Positions 56,001 through 64,000 of a stretch of 64,000 nt of DNA are shown here, piece by piece (within the stretch, counting starts at the first letter, position 1; each line of letters begins with the position of its first letter). The notes under the pieces were generated by a model, which did not search any database, was not told where the DNA came from, and saw only the letters and a list, made by a program, of their open reading frames with translations. Location of the stretch: contig NC_089581.1 in NCBI RefSeq assembly GCF_019320115.1, positions 9,053,707 through 9,117,706 of the forward strand, given 5' to 3'. A program made the translations under genes and the position numbers. This DNA comes from Miscanthus floridulus (Eukaryota > Streptophyta > Magnoliopsida > Poales > Poaceae).

Positions 56001-58027
56001 ATAGAAAATACTGTATTTAGATGCACAAATATAAAAGAGCAATTTATACGACTGGCATATTTGAATGCAATTACCTCTGCTTCATGGGCCACCTAGCATT
56101 ATACACTGAAATCCATTGAGTTGCTGGGCTCCCCAACCTAACTTTCTTCTTCGGTTGTTCTTCGACCTCAAGCTTTACGTGTGCTCTAACACGTTTCTGT
56201 CCAACCTATAGTATGTGCAACAGATTCATGACCAAAACTAAAAGAAGCAGAATAAACTAATGATTGGATTTTTCCAAATGAATAAAATAGTTGGAACTTT
56301 GGAAATGGTAATATGTTGTGTTCATGGCAGATCAGACCTTTAGAGCTCCATCAATTCTGATGGGTCTTGAAGCAGGCTCTTCAATCAAACCATCAAAAAC
56401 AGAAATAAGTTTAGGGTAATTTGGCTCTTCATCAAATTTCAAATTGGTGACCATCTCAAGAAAATATTTGAATGGAGCTGGACAGAAGCAACAAAGCATC
56501 TCTGGAGAAGTGGCCATTTTCTTCTTACAAACAAGAAAACTCTTGTTATCTCCCTGCATTATTAAATCATTATTAGCAAAAACAGGTCCAAGACCAAACA
56601 GAACATGTTACACAGACAAAGCTGAGCAAGTCTAAGGCAATCTTCCTCTTATTAAAAAAATAAGGGTGTATGCCAGTGACTCCAGATCATCCCTCCTACT
56701 ACCAGTACGACCTAAATGAGCATGGACACTAGCATATCTAATTGTTCCCCTGCAAAATGTAAAGAGGAGATAGTTAATATTAGGAGGTGATACAATTTTA
56801 TACAGAGAGAAGCTAGTACAGTAACATGCACCAGTGCACCACAAGATCTAACTAACCTAAAGATATCAGGCCTCTGATCATATTCAACATGCTTATCAGA
56901 TGCTGCTTCTTTCCACCTGGATGCTGCATAATTTTAAAATTCACAGAACAGTGTAGAAAAGGTCAGTGGGGGCATAAAACATATCCTAAGAAGCCAACCC
57001 CAACTAGCGAAGGCCATAGTGTCTCAACAATGTGAGACATAGTATCTTACTATCTTCACATATAGATTAAGTTATTTTGAACAAAATATCTTCACACATA
57101 GATTAAGTTATTTTGAACAAGGTACCTAAACCAAGATCAATCAGGAAAAGCTTCTTCTCATCAGGTGAACCAGGCTGACCAAGCAAAAAGTTCTCTGGTT
57201 TCACATCGCCATGTACAAAGCTGGCAATGATAGGAAACCATGTGACTGTTAGCATCAAAAGTACACTAAAATTCATGCATCTTACTATAATTATCGAATA
57301 CTTTTCGGTTTACCCTTTTGAATGAAGTTTCTCAAGAATTGATATGACCTCAACAGCAATGCAAGCAGCCATTTGAGGAGCCACCCTATTGGAGGCATTG
57401 ATATCAGTAGGGAGTAAGAAAGCATATGGATAAGGTAAACAGTTTGGCAAGATACTTACGCTTGTCCTACAGAATTCCAAACATCCCAGAGGCTGGAACC
57501 AAGCATATCCACTACCTGAAATTTGGAATGCAGGTTTAATAAAATATCCAGTTAAGTTCGGATACATTTTTTTGGCAGTTAATAACTAACTTTAAACTCA
57601 CAAGAATGTAGTACTCTCCCTGGCGACCCTTGTAGTGGACTGATGGAATGCCATAACAACCATTGAGAGTGCTGGTCAGACAAGATAATGGATCATTATC
57701 CACAGAGAATAATTGAAATACAGGAGGAGGATTATGAAGGTTCGTACTGATAAACGTGCCACTCGCATGGGGGGCATAGTTGCATCCCTTACTGCTTCGG
57801 TGCTCAAATTTTAGTGCAACCTACAGGACATTCACCCAGATATTTGAATGGTGTACCAAATAGAACTTTAGCATTCAATTGAAAGAGATAAAAGAAGAAA
57901 CCTCATATGCAACAGGACCCATACGAGAAGATCCACCAGATACTCTTCTTCCAACATAAACCTGGCCAAAGCCACCTTTGCCTAACTTTCTACCAGTTAA
58001 ATATTCTGGGGAATTACCTACTTGAAC

Positions 58028-59283
58028 CTGCAACAATTGGATAACGTATAGGTGCTTATAATTCATAGCTGCAGAACTATACATATAGGCAAGTTAATCG
58101 GCAAGAAATGGCAAACTAAGATTAAAAAAAAAGGCGTACCCAGTGCAGAGAGCTCCCGCTCTGTGCGGGGTCTGGGGAAGGATGTCAGTGGCAACTGACA
58201 AGCCTTACCCTCGCCTGTGCAATGCGAGGAGACCGCGACTCGAACCCGGGACCTTCCGGTCACCGGCGGTAAGACTTTACCGCTTGCACCAGGCCCGCCC
58301 TTCAAATGGCAAACTAAGATTATAATAAAAGATAGAAACCTATTTAAACAATAAAGACTTTATCTTGCCAAGTGAATATGTCTTTAGTGCCCATTCCTAA
58401 AAATGTAAATGCAGTGCACTGAATGTGCCAGCAAATTCTTCACAATGTCTGTCCCAAATGGGGAATACAATCTCTCTGCTATCTCTGTTCTCTAAAGATC
58501 TTAAACTTGAGTCCGCGAGTTCGTGTGAGTGTGTGGTTTCTTGCATGGGTTCTTTTGCCCTTTCTCGTTCTTAATATAAAGATATGGCGTGCGTGTTTGA
58601 TAAAAAAAGATTAACACCTACTGTATTCCCTAAGAGACTGCAAAGGCAAGAATTGTTGAAGAGGGGTGTGAGGAATTGTTTTAATAATCACTGAAATACA
58701 ATAGGCAAAAAACAACTAATCCAGGAAGATATTGTTTATTATTTCCATTTCCTTGAGTTCATTGTGCTAGTTCTTTACTATATCATTACTACTTTCTAAA
58801 AACCAAAAGTATTCTGATGGTACAATCCAATAATTCAGAACTTGATTTCTCTCATGCAAATAAAGATGCAATCTATCAAGCACACCAAAGCCAACGATTT
58901 TGTTCCTCTTCACCATTCAGATTGATCATCACCATGGTAGGTTCTAACTTTGGTTTTGTTCTTTGCTTCTATATGAGAAGAACTAATATTGTGCCCAACA
59001 TATAGCATGTATGCCTAAGACTGCATGCTACACTCTACAGAAAAGTAAACAGATACAGCACAAGAGAAGCATGCTCCCAGTGATAATAATTGTATCTAAC
59101 ACAACAGGGCACATGTGAACTTCTCTGAATAATACAAGCTACATGATGGAACTACAAAACAAGACATCAAGACCAAACAACACAAAAAAGGCTTTCTAAT
59201 AGGTCAAAGGACAACACTTGATCGATCAATCTACAAAATTGCACACCATGTAAAGAAACACGTCAGGGACAGAGAATCCATAC
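58028..59283. other. Intron of the MLK pseudogene carrying a SINE
   Basis: Lies between the N-terminal exon (59284 upward) and the P-loop exon (58027 downward). Besides the SINE at 58125-58303 no feature is recognised. Confidence 0.6.
58125..58303 (-). mobile_element. Au-like SINE in an MLK intron
   Basis: A tRNA-derived SINE read on the minus strand: A box tggtgcaagcgg and B box ggttcgagtcg lie near its 5' end (58240-58300), and the other end is a T tract after ggtacgcc. It is flanked by a perfect 19-bp target duplication, aaatggcaaactaagatta, at 58106-58124 and 58304-58322. The sequence and T-rich tail fit the Au SINE family of grasses and other angiosperms. Confidence 0.85.
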
Positions 59284-59422
59284 CCTCTCAAGCACTGGAG
59301 AGGCTGTGGCATCATCCTCTGCCACTGCAAATTTGTCCGCAAAATCACCTGCCATTCTTAAGTTGGCAGCACGGGCAGCTGCCTTGCTCAAACAAAGGTC
59401 CTTTTGGGCTGTGTCAATAACT

Positions 59423-59894
59423 TGTTAGATTGATCTCCCAACCAATAAGCCCAACGGCCTATTGGGCCTTGGTCACGCGCCCTGATCGGGGGCGCCCAAC
59501 CCTACATGGTTGGTGGGCCCCCGTCGCACTGCGCTATATAAAGAAGTGGGGGGCCGGCGGCTCAAAGTACGAGGTTCGCCGTGAGCCGCAAACCCCACCG
59601 ACAAACCCTAATCCGATCGTGAGGGGCGTAGCCAGTGACGGGAAGCGCCACCAGCCGCGCCGCCACGCTACACCGACGACCGCTACACCGACGTCTTCCC
59701 CAACCATCGCTGCCCGTGAGCAGACTTCACCGACGAAGCTGATGGAGGCCTCTGGATCCACTCCCTCTGGGATCTCAGGTTCGACACCTTCTCCTTCCTC
59801 TAGATAGCATTCTAGGTCTACATCGTTGCCGTTGTCTACTGCTCTTGATGTCTACCCTCTAGACCGACTGCTAGATGATTCAAGGTTTATAACA
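59423..59894 (+). repeat. 5' LTR of copia 3 (472 bp)
   Basis: Begins tgttagattgatctccc and ends ggtttataaca. A TATA box (ctatataaag, about 59533-59543) marks the probable promoter, with transcription starting some 30 bp downstream. Confidence 0.85.
59533..59543 (+). promoter_or_regulatory. TATA box of copia 3 LTR promoter
   Basis: ctatataaag inside the LTR, at a position suited to drive the element's genomic RNA. Assigned by motif and position only. Confidence 0.5.
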
Positions 59895-61395
59895 ATGGTA
59901 CCAGAGCCTACTAGCACGTAGATCTAGATAGGGGTAGAGAAAGAATGAGATCAAGATCTCGGATCGGATCTGAAAGAACGCTAACCCTAGGAAATAAAAC
60001 CCTAACCCTAGATCGGGTTTTGGGGAAGGAAAAGGATGAGAGGGGAACCTACCCGGTCCTCCCGACACCGCCGTCGCGCGGAAAGCTATCACCGCCGCCA
60101 TGGTTGGTGCGCGGACAGAGGCCCGGCTCGGCCGTGGCTCAGGAAAAGAACCGATTTCAAATCGGAAAAGCAAACCCTAACCCTAATCGGAAAATCGGGC
60201 CAAATCCGAACAAAATCCGAATCAAAGAAACCGAAAGGGGAAAGAAGGGGAAGAGGATGGCCTACCTCGGCGTCTGCGCGGCACTGCAGTCACGCCGGCG
60301 CGCGGGGAAAAGAAAGGCCGGCCGAAGGGGGCACGGCTCGCCGGGATTCGGCCACAGGGGCGCCGTGGCCAGGCCGCTCGACGGCGGCGCGCTCACCCGC
60401 TGGGGAGCACGCACGCCGGCGAGGGGGCCGGCGACGGCGCCGGGACCTCGCTGCTTCGCCGTTGTCGCTCGCTCGGCGTTTGACTTAGGAGAGAGGGGGA
60501 GAGCTGTGAGGCGAAGAGAAAGAGAAAGAATGAGGGCTAGGGTTCAGGCAGCGACGGCGTTCGCTGGTTTTGATCCAGCGACATTGAAGGCCAACCGTCC
60601 GATCGGCGCGAGCGGCTGAGATCAATTGGGCCAGCGCCGCAGCCCAGGCGGGAAAAGGCGCGAGGCCGAATTCCCGGCCCAGGCCCAGGTTGCGGCCTGG
60701 GCGCGGGGGAGCGCTGGAGCGCGCGGCTGGGCCGCAAGCAGCTGGGCGCGGGGGAGCCCTGGAGCGCGCGGCTGGGCCGCAAGCAGCTGGGCCGGGAGAG
60801 CTGGCGCGCGCGGCTGGGCCGCGGGTAGCTGGGCCGGGTGCGCTGTCACGCGCGCGCGTGAACAGGCCATGGGCCGCATTCGCTGGGCCGCGCAAACTGA
60901 TTGCTGGATCGAGCCAAAATGGCCAAATAAATAGTAAAGTCACAGTTTTGATTTTTCTTATTTTCCAGAAAACAATTTGATCAATTTGAATTGAATTTTT
61001 GTGATAATTTTCTGTACAAAATTTATCCAACGATAATTTTGTTCAGTAAATAGTAAAGTTGCTTCTGGAAAATAGGAAAATGATTATTGAATGTTAAATT
61101 TTCCGCTGCGTATTTAAAGTAATTATGGACTTTTAATTAAATTCGATCCAACGGGAGAATTTGATTTTAAGAGCCAAGAGATAAATATGAGTTGATTATG
61201 ATATTGTTATTTTCTGACCAACGTTGTTAATAGCAATATTATAATTTTAATGATTATGCATTATTTCTATTTCTGCCCAACGGTGATGTAGATTTAATGT
61301 ATAAAATAATTGTATGTTTTAATTTTGACCAACGTTAAACTAAGGCATGCAATTATTGTTGTTATTTCTGTTCTCACCCTATTTGAATTGTGTTT
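59895..61395 (+). other. Long leader of copia 3, with 45-bp tandem repeats
   Basis: About 1.5 kb between the primer-binding site and gag. The part at 60030-60910 is GC-rich and contains a 225-codon open frame (59945-60619) without recognised domains. Three tandem 45-bp units start at 60701, 60746 and 60791 (core cgcgcggctgggccgc). The rest, to about 61395, is AT-rich and ends in a splice-acceptor-like tgttttcag just before gag, so the leader could be spliced. Confidence 0.6.
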
Positions 61396-61397
61396 TC

Positions 61398-64000
61398 AGG
61401 AGGATACAACTTGATAAGTTTATCAAAGAGATCCCCACTCTAAAAGGTGATAACTATAATGAGTGGAAGAAAAAGATAGACCTGGCTTTCATCCTCGCTG
61501 AGGTGGACTAGGTCGTCACCACACCATGCCCCAGAGAACCTGTGGCACCGGTGAGGGAAACTGATGCTGCATGGCAGAATAGAGAGCGGAATTTTGCTCC
61601 CGTAAAGATGTCCTATGACCTTGAACATAGGAAATGGGTCACTGCCAACAAGAAGTGTTTGGCAGTGATAAAGAACACCATTGAGTCTGCTATTGTAGGC
61701 TCAATTCCAGACTGTGACACGGTCACAGAGTACCTAGATAGAATAAACAGTCAGTTTACTGGCTCTTCAAAGACATATGCAACCCAGCTGATCAAGCAGC
61801 TGGTTACAGAACGGTACTCTGGTGGCGGTAGTGGCATTAGAGAGCACATACTGAGAATGAGCAATCTGGCATCTAAGCTCAAACCAATGGATTTGGCATT
61901 CAAGGATGAGTTTCTTATTCATTTGATTTTTGCTTCTTTGTCCAAAGAATTTGACACCTTTGTTGTTAATTACAACATACAGCCTGAAAAATGGGATTTA
62001 GAAAAGCTCATAGCCATGTGTGTGCAGGAGGAGGAAAGAATAAAAGTTTCACAAGGTGGTTCTATCAACTACCTAAAAGATAAGAAAAAGAACTATAATA
62101 ACAGCTCTTCCTCTAAGTCATCTGGAAAAAGTCCCATGCAACAGTCTCAGAACCAGCAATTCCCAGTGGCTAAAGACCAGTGTCTCCACTGCAAGAAGAC
62201 GGGACATTATAAAAAGAATTGTCCTGATTTCTTAAAGATGATTATGAAGAATAAATGTGAGAACATTATTACGTTCGTAAATGAATCCTTGTATGTAAAG
62301 TTTTCAAAATCTACTTGGTGGATTGATTCAGGTGCAACTATTCATGTTGCTAAATCATTACAGGGATTCCGTTCGATGAGAACTTTGCAAAGAAACGAAA
62401 GTTTCATTAAAGTCGCAAATGGAGTACAAGCAGATGTTGAGGCCGTTGGAGATCTTCCTCTAGAGCTTCCAGATGGCTTCATACTTTTTCTTAGAGATGT
62501 TCTTTATGTACCTTCTTTGCAAAGAAACCTGATTAGTGTATCAAAGTTGGACCATGATGGTTATGATTGCCATTTTGGAAATGGCAAATGTCAGATATTG
62601 TTTAATAATAAATGTGTTGGTCTTGCCTTCCGACAAGACGAGCTTTATTTGTTATCACTTCGTGAAAATGTGAATTCCGTATGTGATGTGAATGAAAATG
62701 TATCCTCATCGAACAATGGAAACAGAAAACGAAAGAGAGCTCACGATGCGTTGTCGAAATTATGGCACTGTCGTTTAGGCCATATTTCGAGGGGGAGAAT
62801 AGAAAGACTAGTTAAGAATGATATTCTTCCTCCATTAGAGCTCTCAGAGTTAGAACAATGTAGAGATTGCATAAAAGAAAAGTATGTAAAGAAAATTAAG
62901 AAAGATGCCAAACGAAGCGCAGGAATTCTACAGATTATTCACACAGACATATGTGGTCCTTTTCCTGTGAAAAGTGTGGATGGTTATGATTCATTCATAA
63001 CATTCACAGACGATTACTCTCGGTTTAGCTACATTTATCCAATTAAAGAAAGAACAGAAGCGTTGGATAAATTCAAAATATTTAAAGCAAAAGTTGGAAA
63101 TCAGCATGATTTAAAGATTAAGATAGTCAGGTCTGGCCGTGGAGGAGAGTACTACGGTCGGCATACCCCATATGAACAAGTTCCTGGACCTTTTACAAGG
63201 TTCTTATAGGAGAATGGTATAGTCACCCAGTATTCAACACCGGGCGAACCTCAGCATAATGGAGTAGCTGAAAGGCGTAACCGTACCCTGATGGATATGG
63301 TGCGTAGTATGATAAGTTACTCCACTTTACCCATGAGTCTGTGGATGGAGGCGTTAAAAACCGCCATTCATATTCTCAATAGAGTACCAAGTAAGTCGGT
63401 GCCCAAAACACCGTATGAGTTGTGGACAGGAAGAGTACCCTCACTTAACCACTTGCGTGTGTGGGGGAGCCCTGCTGAGGCTAAAGTTTTTAACCCAAAC
63501 ATTGGGAAGCTAGATCCCAAAACAGTGAGTTGCCATTTCATTGGCTACCCAGAAAAGTCAAAAGGTTTTCGTTTCTACTGTCCTAACAGAAATACAAAGT
63601 TTGTGGAAACGAGACACGCTGTCTTCCTAGAGGATGAAACGATTAGGGGAAGTATGGTAGCCCGAGAAATTAACCTTGAAGAGAAGCGGGTGTATGCACC
63701 CACTCCGATCATTCATGAGTTATTTTTCTCACTACCTGCTGTTGCTGCACCAACAGTACAAGACACTGTGGTGCCAGCACCTGTTGTTATCCCGCCTGTG
63801 GCAACAATGAATGATGATGAGGAATCTGTGCCTCAGGATCCTATAGAACCTATTGCCACACATGAGGGGGAGCAACAACAGCCTCAAACAGAAAATGTGC
63901 CAATTGAGGAGGCCCCTAGAAGGTCTTAAAGAGTTAGAAAATCAGCTATTCCTGCTGATTATGAAGTGTACAACACTAAAGAATTTCAAATGGAGGATGA
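61398..64000 (+). pseudogene. Copia 3 gag-pol polyprotein, near-complete frame with stops
   Basis: One reading frame holds gag (DKFIKEIPTLKGDNYNEW to about 62160), a CCHC knuckle ([14 protein letters not shown]), protease ([11 protein letters not shown], 62320), GAG-pre-integrase ([12 protein letters not shown] and CRDC), the integrase core (HTDICGPF; the second catalytic position reads [10 protein letters not shown], with G where D is expected) and VAERRNR, continuing to the linker before reverse transcriptase. No reverse transcriptase is inside the window. The frame is interrupted only by TAG at 61509-61511, TAG at 63207-63209 and TAA at 63927-63929. No ATG is evident before gag, which supports a spliced or upstream start. 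The few lesions suggest a fairly young insertion. Confidence 0.85.

Larger units (their letters stand above)
53053..59422 (-). pseudogene. MUT9-like kinase (casein kinase I class, MLK/PPK type), broken
   Basis: MLK/PPK kinases are nuclear plant kinases linked to histone H3 phosphorylation and light/flowering signalling; rice Hd16/EL1 belongs here. Exons by plus coordinates from the 5' side: 59284 upward (MAGDFADKFAVAEDD), 57902-58027 (P-loop GKGGFGQV), 57748-57820, 57602-57671, 57460-57515, 57314-57385, 57126-57220 (catalytic [12 protein letters not shown]), 56857-56923, about 56635-56749, 56338-56553, 56075-56205, 55031-55205, 54873-54962, 54199-54356, 53228-53416 and 53053-53112 (ends YGRTVC, stop). 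Lesions: a one-base deletion in a G run (57769-57774), TAG for Trp at 56632-56634 with loss of the donor, a one-base deletion at about 54880, TAG for Trp at 54238-54240, and a copia insertion at 59423. Retained introns make it a genomic duplicate, not a processed copy. Confidence 0.85.
59423..64000 (+). mobile_element. Ty1/copia retrotransposon 3, runs off the right edge
   Basis: Inserted in the N-terminal coding exon of the MLK pseudogene. The 5' LTR (59423-59894) is followed directly by a primer-binding site (tggtaccagagcctac, initiator-Met type). There is a long leader, then gag-pol on the plus strand. The left target site is taact (59418-59422); the right end lies outside the window, so the duplication cannot be checked. 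Confidence 0.9.

Noticed and set aside
58200..58300. tRNA gene suggested by A and B box motifs
   Set aside because: The motifs belong to a SINE with T tail and 19-bp duplication; no cloverleaf acceptor stem was found.
59430..59807. Open frame inside the copia 3 LTR
   Set aside because: Lies across the LTR promoter and has no domain.

Overview
The window looks like nuclear DNA of a grass, most likely a panicoid (Andropogoneae-type) species. The reasons are split-intron genes, a plant MUT9-like kinase copy, three copies of a grass-type DUF1668-like gene, grass MITE families (Stowaway, Tourist/PIF-like, Micron-like in TA runs), an Au-like SINE and deeply nested LTR retrotransposons. It is draft assembly: exactly 100 N lie at 5708-5807. 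I found no host gene that is clearly intact; every recognisable host gene is broken or partial.

Layout. 1-5.4 kb: a FAR1/FHY3-related gene (+) with a frameshift and a stop, followed directly by the 3' half of a CIPK-type kinase gene (+) with no kinase domain. 6.0-10.1 kb: a Tourist-like MITE, then a 3.6-kb hAT element with a perfect 8-bp target duplication, itself inserted in a smaller foldback element. 10.4-10.8 kb: a 5'-truncated LINE tail with target duplication. 10.8-19.6 kb: mostly non-coding DNA with several MITEs, a CACTA-like end and the first broken DUF1668-like copy (15.8-16.8 kb). 20.1-21.2 kb: a second broken DUF1668-like copy.

21.47-49.92 kb: one nest. A non-coding LTR retrotransposon (4.16-kb LTRs, 1.18-kb internal region, 5-bp duplication CGGAT) carries, inside its 3' LTR, a complete-ended Ty1/copia element (28.20-38.18 kb, duplication CTTTT) and a composite of a 5'-LTR-less gypsy-like remnant with a 50-bp tandem array (39.19-41.94 kb) joined to a truncated copia element of a related subfamily (41.94-48.66 kb).

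49.9-52.7 kb: a Tourist-like MITE, two Micron-like elements in (TA)n, and the third broken DUF1668-like copy. 53.05-59.4 kb: an intron-containing MUT9-like (casein kinase I class) kinase pseudogene on the minus strand, with an Au-like SINE in its first visible intron. Its N-terminal exon is cut by a third copia element (59.42 kb to the right edge).

The genes do not form a pathway. The window reads as a gene-poor region built by duplication of gene pieces followed by repeated transposition. Many of the stop codons in coding remnants are explained by C-to-T or G-to-A changes, as expected for long-methylated silenced DNA. I did not find a convincing new functional system. The most unusual structures are the non-coding long-LTR retrotransposon, the three-frame-open 50-bp array, the gag stop codon shared by two copia copies, and the DUF1668-like copy flanked by 16-bp direct repeats.
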